Notes: generated by a model from the letters alone, not told the origin. A stretch of 34,684 nt of DNA from Oscillospiraceae bacterium (GCA_022769845.1 JALEIO010000182.1:1-34684), one strand, 5' to 3'; counted from the stretch's first letter, positions 27,316 through 34,635 are shown. A program made the numbers and translations.

Positions 27316-27786
27316 ATGAAAAAGATAAGTATAAACAATAATAGTTTAGCACATACGAGTTGGAATTGCAAGTATCATATAGTATTTGCACCGAAATACA
27401 GACGAAAAGTATTTTTTGAGGAAAAAAGATTGTAAATCAGGGAAATATTGAGACAATTATGCCAGTGGAAAGGTGTAGAAATAATTGAGGGAGAAGTATG
27501 TCCGGATCACATACATATTCTGTTTGGTATCCCGCCCAAAATGAGCGTTTCGGGATTTATGGGATACCTCAATGGAAAAAGTGCATTATTAATATTCCAG
27601 AAATTTGGAAATATGAAGTTTGCATACCGAAACCGAGAATTTTGGTGCAAGGGATATTACGTTGATACCCTGGGTAAGAACGCCAAAGCAATAAAAGAAT
27701 ATATTTCAGATCAGTTGAAAAGGGATCGAAAAAGTGACCAGTTAGCAATGTTCGACCCACGGGACCCATTTATGGGTAGTAAGTAA
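27316..27786 (+). pseudogene. tnpA: IS200/IS605-family Y1 transposase TnpA with in-frame stop
   Basis: This is a single-strand DNA transposase gene of 156 codons plus the final stop. NSLAHTSWNCKYHIVFAPKYRRKVFF is the N-terminal family signature, the metal-binding HUH motif is in CPDHIHILFGIPPKMSVSGFMGYLNGKSAL, and the catalytic tyrosine is in WCKGYYVDTLG. Codon 40 is TAA (27433-27435), between EEKRL and IREILRQLCQW, with both sides in the same frame; a GAA-to-TAA change would explain it. An in-frame ATG at 27238 also exists, but the ATG at 27316 follows GGAGG and gives the usual length. Confidence 0.85.
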
Positions 27787-27794
27787 CAAATGCA

Positions 27795-27887
27795 TGGCTG
27801 GCAGGCCAAGAAAAAGACGCACTTGTGCGTAGCCAGTGGAGATTAGGGCTTTGCCCGAAACTGAAATACCCCCCCGTTTTACGGGGG
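27795..27887 (+). repeat. Cluster of hairpins at the right side of the IS200-like element
   Basis: Downstream of tnpA four stems follow in 93 bases: CTGGC/GCCAG (27798-27802 with 27832-27836) enclosing ACGCAC/GTGCGT (27817-27830), then GGGC/GCCC (27846-27856), then CCCCCGT/ACGGGGG (27871-27887) followed by AATTTTTATT. The last could be both the right-end palindrome and a terminator. The compact series of stems could also be a small structured RNA. Confidence 0.55.
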
Positions 27888-28016
27888 AATTTTTATTGTG
27901 CCGTTAGGGTATAGTCTAATGGCACAGTTGAAAAGTGTCCCGTTTAAGTTTTTATTTGATTTATGGAACGGTTCAAAATAAAAACACACCCTATTGGGAA
28001 AGGAGTGAAATCAAAA

Positions 28017-28562
28017 ATGAAAATAGGATATATCAGATGCAGTTCTGAACAACAAAACACGGCAAGACAAGAAGTGCTGATGCAGGAGCTTGGAGTTGAT
28101 GAAGTTTTTATAGATAAATTGTCGGGCAAAAACACAGACAGACCACAACTGAAAAAGATGTTATCTTATGTCCGTAAGGGTGATACTGTTATCGTATCTG
28201 AAATCAGTAGGTTTGCAAGAAATACAAAAGACCTGTTAGAGTTGATTGAAATTCTTGCTCAAAAAGAGGTTGAGTTTATTAGCCAAAAAGAAGCAATTGA
28301 CACATCAACTCCTACCGGGAAATTTATGCTCACAGTTTTCGGCGCGGTAAGCGAATTGGAGCGGTCATATATTTTGTCACGGCAAGCTGAAGGTATTACC
28401 ATTGCAAAATCTCTCGGAAAATACACCGGCAGGAAGCCCAAAGAACTTCCTGCCGGTGCAGACTCTGTTATCGATAAATGGAAAGATGGGAAGATAACCG
28501 CCGCCGAAGCAATCCGAAAGCTCGGCATCAGCAAAAGCACATTTTACAGAAAATTTGGATAA
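28017..28562 (+). CDS. Serine recombinase of the resolvase/invertase (Hin/Pin) type
   Basis: This is a 181-residue small serine recombinase. The catalytic domain opens MKIGYIRCSSEQQNTARQ with the nucleophilic serine at S9, and continues with VFIDKLSGKNTDRPQL, SEISRFARNTKDLLELI and the E-helix segment ELERSYILSRQAEGI. The C-terminal helix-turn-helix DNA-binding domain is ITAAEAIRKLGISKSTFYRKFG. The ATG at 28017 follows AAAGGAG; an in-frame ATG at 27963 has no ribosome site. Likely roles are resolution or inversion of DNA at a nearby site; an 80-base imperfect inverted repeat lies directly downstream. Confidence 0.92.
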   Translation: MKIGYIRCSSEQQNTARQEVLMQELGVDEVFIDKLSGKNTDRPQLKKMLSYVRKGDTVIVSEISRFARNTKDLLELIEILAQKEVEFISQKEAIDTSTPTGKFMLTVFGAVSELERSYILSRQAEGITIAKSLGKYTGRKPKELPAGADSVIDKWKDGKITAAEAIRKLGISKSTFYRKFG

Positions 28563-28569
28563 TTGATGA

Positions 28570-28649
28570 CGGGTTGACAGGTTTTTGCAAGATTTTAGAA
28601 CTATAATAGCTATATAATTTTTCGTAGTTTTGCAATAACCCTGCAACCC
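28570..28649. repeat. Long imperfect inverted repeat between convergent genes
   Basis: The left arm (28570-28590, CGGGTTG-A-CAGG-TTTTTGCAA) matches the reverse complement of the right arm (to 28649, ending CCCTGCAACCCG) over about 21 positions with two single-base gaps and one mismatch. An inner AACTA/TAGTT pair continues the dyad. It could be a recombination site for the adjacent resolvase, an operator, or a bidirectional terminator, since the resolvase and the 430-residue gene converge here. Confidence 0.55.
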
Positions 28650-28655
28650 GACACC

Positions 28656-29948
28656 TTATATGGTAGGTTTTATCCAACTTACCACTTTGGCATAATCAAC
28701 ATTGTTTGTTTCTAAATTTTCAAATACAGGAATTGTTTCAGCTATTGTTGCAGTATATCCGCCTCTATCAATCCAATCTATGATTTTACATACTATGCTT
28801 GTTTTTAAATCTATGTCATCCTTTTTAAAATAATATGTTTCAAAAGATTTTGCAGAATGTGTAATGGTGAAATCGAGTATTTCGTAATCCTTTGGGGTGA
28901 GATTACTTATTATGCAATTAGGATTGTTATATACAGAACTCAAATTCAATGATGTATCAGTTTCTTTTTGAAGTCCGGTGTTATTGTCCAAAATCATTTT
29001 ACTTATATGTTGTTTAGTGATTATTCCGTCTATCGCGTATGGCATAAAATCAACATTATCCTTTAAAATGTCTAGGTCATATAGACAGGAATTTTTGTTT
29101 ATATGATACATATTTAATAGCATTATAAACGGGTGTGAAGTATCATTTAGAAGTTGATGACATTCCCGGTACGCATCAATCAAAGCATTTCTGCTATTAT
29201 CTGCTCTTTTCCCCGAATAGAAGGCAGTTAATTTTAAGATAGATGTTAGCAATTTGTTTTCGATTTTTCTGCCTTTATATAAATGATTATAATATCTTGC
29301 AAAGAAAATAATACTTGTTTTGAATTTTTCAACAAGTTCGGTTCGAGTTTCTTTTTCTGCCTTAAATTCAAGGTCAAGATTTGCCAATATGTTATCGACG
29401 CTGTCAGATGGAATTAAATTTGCCTTGTAGCTTTTCATTGCTTCAATGTGTCTCATTGAGCAGTTTTCTGTTGCTATCAGCAGTGCATCATAAACTATGG
29501 TTAAACACATAAATTCAATTTGTCTGTAAATCTGCTTGAAATTTTCTTCTATGTAAGAACTTTTAAATTTTATTTCTTTCCCTTTTTCTTTTTCGATTAT
29601 ATCAAAATCAAAAATTCTTGGGTAAAACATTTTGTATAGATACAATTTCATAATATCCGGGAACAAAAGCCTATAAGCCATAAACTGCCTTGCATCATCC
29701 TTTAGATGTATTATGCTGTTGGTAGTTTCTGCGAAATCCAAGAATAGAAACAATAGCTCGGATTTTGACATATTGCTCAAATTCAATTTATTATTGTTTT
29801 CAAAGTCAGAAATCAAGCGCAAAAATTTTTTTCGTGCTTGTGCATCATCTATGCTCAAAGGATTACGGGTTATGGTTAAATTTTTATTGCTGTCTCTAAA
29901 ATATTGCGAAAAGAATTTTTTTTGTGTGCTTCTCTTTTTGAGTTTCAT
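28656..29948 (-). CDS. Hypothetical protein, 430 residues, in the mobile module
   Basis: I do not recognise this protein. It is 430 residues, rich in lysine, aspartate, asparagine, isoleucine and leucine, and appears mostly helical. There is a basic N-terminus (MKLKKRSTQKKFF), no signal peptide, no clear transmembrane helix and no Walker, HUH, HD or nuclease motif that I can see. It is the only large minus-strand gene between the resolvase and the serine recombinase, so it has its own expression and is a candidate cargo gene, for example in defence or element maintenance. The ATG at 29948 has only a weak GAGTG ribosome site. A 34-codon frame with a better ribosome site ends 36 bases upstream. 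Confidence 0.75.
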   Translation of the reverse strand: MKLKKRSTQKKFFSQYFRDSNKNLTITRNPLSIDDAQARKKFLRLISDFENNNKLNLSNMSKSELLFLFLDFAETTNSIIHLKDDARQFMAYRLLFPDIMKLYLYKMFYPRIFDFDIIEKEKGKEIKFKSSYIEENFKQIYRQIEFMCLTIVYDALLIATENCSMRHIEAMKSYKANLIPSDSVDNILANLDLEFKAEKETRTELVEKFKTSIIFFARYYNHLYKGRKIENKLLTSILKLTAFYSGKRADNSRNALIDAYRECHQLLNDTSHPFIMLLNMYHINKNSCLYDLDILKDNVDFMPYAIDGIITKQHISKMILDNNTGLQKETDTSLNLSSVYNNPNCIISNLTPKDYEILDFTITHSAKSFETYYFKKDDIDLKTSIVCKIIDWIDRGGYTATIAETIPVFENLETNNVDYAKVVSWIKPTI

Positions 29949-29984
29949 AATGAAGCACTCTATCGGACATAAATTTAGTATTGT

Positions 29985-30089
29985 TTATACATTTGTTGGT
30001 TGTATCTGTGTAAGCGGATTTTGAGCTTGTTCTGGTTTTTCCTTTTCCCATATAAATCCTAGCTCCTTAAAAAAGTCAATTTTTTTCAT
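29985..30089 (-). CDS. Small hypothetical protein, 34 residues
   Basis: The frame MKKIDFFKELGFIWEKEKPE... begins at an ATG (30089) preceded by GGTGGGA, and lies directly upstream of the 430-residue gene in the same orientation. The product would be a short amphipathic, charged peptide. It might be a leader peptide or the first gene of a two-gene unit. Longer in-frame extensions to 30215 lack a ribosome site. Not recognised as any family. Confidence 0.35.
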   Translation of the reverse strand: MKKIDFFKELGFIWEKEKPEQAQNPLTQIQPTNV

Positions 30090-30180
30090 TTTAATTTCCC
30101 ACCAAATCAAAACGACAAATAAGGCTTCCAATGATAAAATGTTATTGTAGTTGACAAAAGCATAAGCGTGTGAATGCCAA

Positions 30181-30198
30181 AATAACACATATGTTATT
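30181..30198. promoter_or_regulatory. Dyad in the divergent intergenic region before the primase gene
   Basis: AATAAC (30181-30186) and GTTATT (30193-30198) form a 6-bp dyad with a 6-base centre, in the AT-rich region between the minus-strand cargo genes and the plus-strand primase gene. A CAATATAT motif occurs twice nearby (30231-30259). It could be a repressor operator; no regulator gene is visible in the module. Confidence 0.3.
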
Positions 30199-30311
30199 AA
30201 GGCTTGTATATGCAATTATTATATATTATATCACAATATATTGCTATTTTCAATATATGAGCGGTTTCTGTTGACTGCACAAAATATTTTATATTAGAGG
30301 AGGACATGCAA

Positions 30312-31850
30312 ATGTCAAACAACGAATTGAAAAAAATATTTTCTGATGCAACCTTAAAGGTTAAGGAAATTCAGGAAACACCAGTGAGAAACTTTAGTAA
30401 AAACGAAAGCAAAAACTTAGTTCACGGCAGTAATGTAACTGCTTATCTGAACGAGCTTTCACCGACGTTTATCCAGAGGCTGAAAGAGAGAAAAAAGTCC
30501 ATAAAATCAAAGGTGTTGTTTTACTCAACAGATGATGCCGGAAACATAGATTGTTTCTTGGATATGTTTGGTGATTATGTCATATACAACAGCGATAAGG
30601 GTAAATATTATTACTGGACAGGTAGGCTATGGCGGGAGGACATTGACAATAAGATTCAGCTTTGGGTTCAGACTTCTATGAGAACACGCAGAGATTATAC
30701 ACTAAAGCAGTTAAAAAAGAACTCTGGTGTGAAAAATTATGATGAACTACTTTCTCATGTTAATAGGTGTTGCAATCAGCACAGTATCAAGGCTGTTATT
30801 GAAGGTGCAAAAGCTACGTTATCTTTTAACGATGTTATTTTCGATAAGCATCCGCATCTCTTAAATGTGCTGAATGGAACGATAAACCTAAAAGATGGGG
30901 TTATCAGACCTCACGACAGAAGGAATTTCATAACGAAGCTCATACCAATTATGTATGATGCTTCTAACAAATCACCTCAATTCAAGAGTTTTTTGAAGGA
31001 TACTTTTGAAGATGATGAGCTGATAAAATATGTTCAGAGGTTGCTCGGTTACTGTGTTACAGGAGAAACAAAGGAGCAGGTCGTTCACTTCTTTATTGGA
31101 AATGGCGCAAACGGAAAGAGTACACTGCTTTCGCTCGTGCAATACATTATGTGCGACTATTCCGCTGTGATACCATCAAAGGTACTTATCAGTGTTGAAC
31201 GAGCGGGAGCAGCTTCATCCGAAATTGCACAACTTCCACACAAGCGCCTTGTTTGTTGCAGTGAGTTAAACTGCACCGATGTGTTAAACGAAGGAAAGAT
31301 AAAAATTATGTCGAGCGGTGAAACACTTGCAGCAAGGCAGCTTTATTCACAAGCCTTCACCTTTGAACCTGAGTTCAAGTGTATTGTTGATACAAACTAT
31401 CTTCCGCAAATTATGGGTACTGATAATGGCATCTGGAGAAGGGTAAGGGTTGTTCCTTTTGAATATACAGTTTCAAAGGACAAGCTCAATAAAAACTTGT
31501 TAAATGAGCTTAAACAAGCGAAAAAAGCTGTTCTCGCTTGGCTTGTAAAGGGAGCTATTAAATACTATGAAGAAGGCTTGGGGACATGTGAAGCGGTAAT
31601 AAAGGCTACGAAAAAGTATCGCAAATCCCAAGACACATTGGGAGGCTTTATAGATGCCTGCATCAAGTATGAAGATGGTTCAGAAGTCAGAGCCAGGGCG
31701 TTATATGAGGCTTATATAAGCTACTGCAACGATAACTTTTTAAATCCTATGAGCGAAACAAAGTTCGGAAAGGATTTTGCTGCTCTTGGGTTTAAAAGGG
31801 GAAAAGATAAAGTGTCACGAAAGTATCTTGGCATCAAATTAAAAATTTAA
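30312..31850 (+). CDS. Phage/plasmid primase-helicase, P4 family (D5-like), C-terminal region
   Basis: This is a 512-residue protein resembling the helicase part of P4-type primases. A D5_N-like domain (about residues 70-240, including LNVLNGTINLKDGVIRPH) is followed by a superfamily 3 helicase domain with Walker A GNGANGKST (about residues 263-271), the CCSELN Walker B region, CIVDTNYLPQIMGTDNGIWRRVRVVPF as sensor and arginine finger, and a C-terminal winged-helix-like domain (SETKFGKDFAALGFKRGK). The N-terminal zinc-finger and primase catalytic domains of full P4 alpha are absent. The ATG at 30312 is preceded by GAGGAGG at 8 bases; the ATG at 30306 is too close to it. The protein would replicate the element. 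Confidence 0.9.
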   Translation: MSNNELKKIFSDATLKVKEIQETPVRNFSKNESKNLVHGSNVTAYLNELSPTFIQRLKERKKSIKSKVLFYSTDDAGNIDCFLDMFGDYVIYNSDKGKYYYWTGRLWREDIDNKIQLWVQTSMRTRRDYTLKQLKKNSGVKNYDELLSHVNRCCNQHSIKAVIEGAKATLSFNDVIFDKHPHLLNVLNGTINLKDGVIRPHDRRNFITKLIPIMYDASNKSPQFKSFLKDTFEDDELIKYVQRLLGYCVTGETKEQVVHFFIGNGANGKSTLLSLVQYIMCDYSAVIPSKVLISVERAGAASSEIAQLPHKRLVCCSELNCTDVLNEGKIKIMSSGETLAARQLYSQAFTFEPEFKCIVDTNYLPQIMGTDNGIWRRVRVVPFEYTVSKDKLNKNLLNELKQAKKAVLAWLVKGAIKYYEEGLGTCEAVIKATKKYRKSQDTLGGFIDACIKYEDGSEVRARALYEAYISYCNDNFLNPMSETKFGKDFAALGFKRGKDKVSRKYLGIKLKI

Positions 31851-31860
31851 ACCTTTTGCT

Positions 31861-31884
31861 GTGGCAGCTGTTATCTGCTGTCGC
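31861..31884 (+). promoter_or_regulatory. Intercistronic hairpin before the 226-residue gene
   Basis: GTGGCAGC (31861-31868) pairs with GCTGTCGC (31877-31884) over 8 positions, two of them G-U, around an 8-base loop. It lies 10 bases after the primase stop and just ahead of the AAGGAGG ribosome site at about 31893. There is no T tract, so it is not a standard terminator. Confidence 0.45.
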
Positions 31885-31907
31885 CCGCAAACAAGGAGGG
31901 ATGTGAT

Positions 31908-32588
31908 ATGAAGAAGAAACAGTTAATGCTGCACAGGACACATAGCGGGAATTACCGTTCTGTTATAAAGACAAAGCACGGCAGACTTATTTATTTAGAA
32001 GTATTCAAGGACAATAACAGCGTGTATGTTAAAAAGTGTTATTATCTTGACCGTGTGAGATGCGGAGAGTATTATGCTTCTCCACAGAGGCTTGTAACAA
32101 AAAAATTCAGTTATATAAAAATGCTTGATGTTATAGCTTCCGAACTCGACCGACAGTATTTCGGTATAGAGATTATTGATAAATTCACAGACTTAAAAAC
32201 GGATGAATTTATCACAGCACAACTTAAAGCTATGCAGAGAAAATATAATTTTCTCATATTTATCGGAGATGGCGAGTTTATAGACGGCATACCATCAGTT
32301 ATTAAAAGTCGGTTTAAAAACCGAATCCACAGAAGTATTTATTTAGAGATGAATTACAATGGTAACGGAAAAGGTGTAATATCCGATTGCCATTACTATG
32401 ATAGAAAATACAAAGAGCGGAGTGTGGTTATTCCTGAAACGCTCTCAACCGTATTTTTTGATTATAACAGACAGGCCATACTGAATATAATCAATAATGA
32501 GCTGAATACGGCATTTACAAATGTTATATTCGTTACTGACGGCAGTCTTGATATTGATAAGAAAGTCGCTCTATGCGGCAATATATAA
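31908..32588 (+). CDS. Hypothetical protein, 226 residues, with internal duplication
   Basis: I do not recognise the family. The sequence appears to contain two related halves. Residues about 16-88 have SVIK, LIYLEV, CYYLDR and a helix ending in ASELDRQYFGIEIID. Residues about 128-210 have SVIK, SIYLEM, CHYYDR and a helix ending in NNELNTAFTNVIFV, in the same order and similar spacing. This suggests duplication of a domain of about 75 residues, perhaps DNA-binding given the basic N-terminus (MKKKQLMLHRTH). No membrane segment. The ATG at 31908 follows a strong AAGGAGG. Lies between the primase and the serine recombinase genes. Confidence 0.75.
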   Translation: MKKKQLMLHRTHSGNYRSVIKTKHGRLIYLEVFKDNNSVYVKKCYYLDRVRCGEYYASPQRLVTKKFSYIKMLDVIASELDRQYFGIEIIDKFTDLKTDEFITAQLKAMQRKYNFLIFIGDGEFIDGIPSVIKSRFKNRIHRSIYLEMNYNGNGKGVISDCHYYDRKYKERSVVIPETLSTVFFDYNRQAILNIINNELNTAFTNVIFVTDGSLDIDKKVALCGNI

Positions 32589-32644
32589 GCGGAACTTCGT
32601 GTGTCCGCAACAAATAATATAGCTTCACTCGTGAGCATATTATT
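32589..32644 (+). promoter_or_regulatory. Two intercistronic stem-loops before the 57-residue gene
   Basis: GCGGA/TCCGC (32589-32608) overlaps the previous stop region, and a longer stem joins AATAATAT (32613-32620) to ATATTATT (32637-32644), with GCTTCAC/GTGAGC inside. The GGAGG of the 57-residue gene follows at 32662. No T tract follows either stem. Confidence 0.45.
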
Positions 32645-32674
32645 AGACTAAACAAAAAATCGGAGGTCGATATT

Positions 32675-32848
32675 ATGCTGCAAAACATTGAAACCATCAG
32701 CACAGGATACCATACAAACTATACAGATATATCGAATAACATAAAAGAAGTTAAGCATAGCGTTGTTTTTAACGCTGAACAGAGAAAGGAACTTGAAGAA
32801 CAAATCGTAGAGGAACTCTACAGGATTTTCACGCATAAGGCAGGCTGA
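32675..32848 (+). CDS. Small hypothetical protein, 57 residues, upstream of the serine recombinase
   Basis: This is a short gene with a clear ribosome site: GGAGG at 32662-32666, 8 bases before the ATG at 32675. The product begins MLQNIETISTGYHTNYTDIS and ends in a strongly charged amphipathic helix (FNAEQRKELEEQIVEELYRIF). Its position just upstream of a large serine recombinase, in the same orientation, suggests a partner such as an excision-directionality or accessory protein, but no family assignment is possible by eye. The minus-strand frame across it is a shadow. Confidence 0.7.
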   Translation: MLQNIETISTGYHTNYTDISNNIKEVKHSVVFNAEQRKELEEQIVEELYRIFTHKAG

Positions 32849-32855
32849 TTAAGGG

Positions 32856-32881
32856 AGCGGAGCGGAAACATCCGCTCCGCT
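32856..32881 (+). promoter_or_regulatory. Perfect 11-bp hairpin before the serine recombinase gene
   Basis: AGCGGAGCGGA (32856-32866) and TCCGCTCCGCT (32871-32881) are exact reverse complements around loop AACA. It starts 8 bases after the 57-residue gene and ends about 5 bases before the AAAGGGG ribosome site of the recombinase. With no T tract it may act as a processing or attenuation element controlling recombinase level. Confidence 0.6.
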
Positions 32882-32900
32882 TATAGAAAGGGGTGTAGTT

Positions 32901-34427
32901 ATGGCTATTGCCCTTTATGCACGAAAGTCAATCGAGCGGGAAAATTCAATCTCCTGCGAAACTCAGCTTGAATACTGTAAAGCAATGATAAAGCCTGATG
33001 AACGAGATGAAAAAATACTTACATTTGTTGACAATGGCTTTTCAGGCGGTAATACAGACCGTGATGGTTTTCAAAGTATGATGCGAAAAATCGAGCAAGG
33101 AAAGATTACCAAAGTGCTCACCTACAGATTGGACCGTATATCCAGAAGCTTATCGGACTTTGTAAACATACTTGCTGTTTTCAAAAAATATGGAGTTGAG
33201 TTTGTTTCTACACAAGAGGCATTTGACACAGGAAGTCCCTATGGCGAGCTTATCGTCAAGATTTTAGCGGTTTTTGCAGAGTTTGAAAGGCAGTCAATAA
33301 TACAGCGTGTTACACAGGCTTACGAACACAGGAGCGAAATGGGCTTCTATATGGGTGGCAGAAAACCCTATGGCTTTGACCTTGAGCCTACGGTTATAAA
33401 TAATATTAAAACGAAGCGTCTGAAACCTATTCCTGACGAAATCAAGCAAGTCAAATACATATATGATACTTATGCAGTTGAGCAAGTATCTTTAGGTAGG
33501 CTCTTAAAGAACCTTGTAGAGAATGACATCAAAACCTTATCAGGTGGCGGATGGACTACAGCCAAGCTCTCAACAATCATTAAGAACCCTATTTATGTAA
33601 GAGCTGATAACCGAGTTTATGAATATTTCCAAATGCACAATGCACAAATTATAAGTCCCCCATCTGCTTTTAATGGTATTAACGGCATACAGATTTATGG
33701 CAAAACAAAGCACGAAGCAGACAATAGTGATTGGTCAGACATCAAGGTAGTGGTAATGACACACGAGGGAGTTATAGACAGCGACACTTGGCTTAAATGT
33801 CAGCAGAAGCTATCGAAAAACAAGCAGATACGAAACGCAGTTTCAAATAAGACGAGCTGGCTCGGTGGTAAAATCATCTGTGGCAGATGTGGCAGAACTA
33901 TGACCACTATCAAGGGTAAGACAGGAAGCGGAGAAATCCGCAGGTATTTTACTTGCACAGGCAAAACTCATTTCAAAGACTGCAAAGGAACTAAAGGCAC
34001 AATTTATGCAGAGAGCCTTGAAGATATGGTCTATACCGAAATTGCCAAAAAGCTTGAAACTTTGAAGAACATCAGGACAAGCGAGAGAAAGAATGTGCAT
34101 CCTGAAATCAACAAACTGCGAAACAAGGTAAAATCCATTGAGTTATCTCAAAATAAAATCGCAGATATGCTGCTTGAGCCGGAAGCAAATGCTGATTTGC
34201 TTGAAATAATGAGTCAAAGAGCGACAAAACTTAAAGCAGAGAGAACGGAGCTTATGTTAAAGATTGAAGAACTTGAAAACACAGAAATTGATGTTAAACA
34301 AGCTATCAATCTCTCAAAAAAATGGAAAACCGCTTTCTTTGAGGAAAAGCGTGGTGTATGCGGTATCATTATAAACCGCATCATTATAGACGAGGATGGA
34401 AATGCTGAAATCGTCTGGAACATATAA
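32901..34427 (+). CDS. Large serine recombinase (site-specific integrase)
   Basis: This is a 508-residue large serine recombinase of the type used by clostridial phages and conjugative or mobilisable transposons. Residues 1-145 form the resolvase catalytic domain, opening MAIALYARKSIEREN with nucleophile S10, then YRLDRISRSLSDF and EFERQSIIQRV. The recombinase domain follows (GGRKPYGFDLEP to IIKNPIYVRADNRVY), then a zinc ribbon with CGRCGRTM and YFTCTGKTHFKDC, and a C-terminal coiled coil (about 420-480). The ATG at 32901 follows AAAGGGG. A strong terminator is immediately downstream. This is probably the integrase of the element and marks its right side. Confidence 0.95.
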   Translation: MAIALYARKSIERENSISCETQLEYCKAMIKPDERDEKILTFVDNGFSGGNTDRDGFQSMMRKIEQGKITKVLTYRLDRISRSLSDFVNILAVFKKYGVEFVSTQEAFDTGSPYGELIVKILAVFAEFERQSIIQRVTQAYEHRSEMGFYMGGRKPYGFDLEPTVINNIKTKRLKPIPDEIKQVKYIYDTYAVEQVSLGRLLKNLVENDIKTLSGGGWTTAKLSTIIKNPIYVRADNRVYEYFQMHNAQIISPPSAFNGINGIQIYGKTKHEADNSDWSDIKVVVMTHEGVIDSDTWLKCQQKLSKNKQIRNAVSNKTSWLGGKIICGRCGRTMTTIKGKTGSGEIRRYFTCTGKTHFKDCKGTKGTIYAESLEDMVYTEIAKKLETLKNIRTSERKNVHPEINKLRNKVKSIELSQNKIADMLLEPEANADLLEIMSQRATKLKAERTELMLKIEELENTEIDVKQAINLSKKWKTAFFEEKRGVCGIIINRIIIDEDGNAEIVWNI

Positions 34428-34431
34428 AACG

Positions 34432-34470
34432 CACCGAGACTTTATAGTCTCGGTGTAATTCTTTATTTTT
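34432..34470 (+). terminator. Terminator after the serine recombinase
   Basis: CACCGAGACT (34432-34441) and AGTCTCGGTG (34446-34455) form a perfect 10-bp stem with loop TTAT, followed by TAATTCTTTATTTTTTTA. It begins 5 bases after the recombinase stop and closes the module. Confidence 0.9.
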
Positions 34471-34558
34471 TTATGTTTTTACACAAACTCTGAAACATGG
34501 CTCAATTTATTTTTTAACATTTTAATTATGTCAAAATTAACAGAATGACAAAATTGAC

Positions 34559-34587
34559 TTGACAAATACAAAATTACATACTATAAT
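34559..34587 (+). promoter_or_regulatory. Consensus sigma-A promoter for the last, partial gene
   Basis: TTGACA (34559-34564), a 17-base spacer and TATAAT (34582-34587) match the consensus exactly, with the ATG of the next frame at 34636. Nearby GTCAT (34596-34600) and ATGAC (34612-34616) form a small dyad downstream of the -10 box, and TGTCA/TGACA pairs occur upstream (34530-34550), so a repressor site is possible. Confidence 0.75.
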
Positions 34588-34635
34588 ATAATTGTGTCAT
34601 AATATGAGTAAATGACTAAATTAAAAGGTGATATT

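Larger units (their letters stand above)
27190..27930 (+). mobile_element. IS200/IS605-like insertion sequence (tnpA only, inactive)
   Basis: A single Y1 transposase gene is flanked by palindromes rather than inverted terminal repeats, as expected for IS200/IS605 elements. The left palindrome has 10-bp arms (27199-27208 and 27212-27221) with loop TAG. The right side has several hairpins up to CCCCCGT/ACGGGGG (27871-27887) and a further stem at 27898-27925. Exact ends cannot be fixed without a second copy. No tnpB is present. The transposase has an in-frame stop, so this copy should not move by itself. Confidence 0.75.

Noticed and set aside
27898-27925. tRNA-like stretch (TAGTCTAATGGC) right of the IS element
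   Set aside because: It resembles a D-arm but no acceptor, anticodon or T-arm can be formed; it is better explained as a 10-bp hairpin.
34456-34560. Right attachment site of the serine-recombinase element
   Set aside because: No matching direct repeat could be found by eye on the left side, and cores used by these recombinases can be only two bases long, so ends cannot be set from this window.
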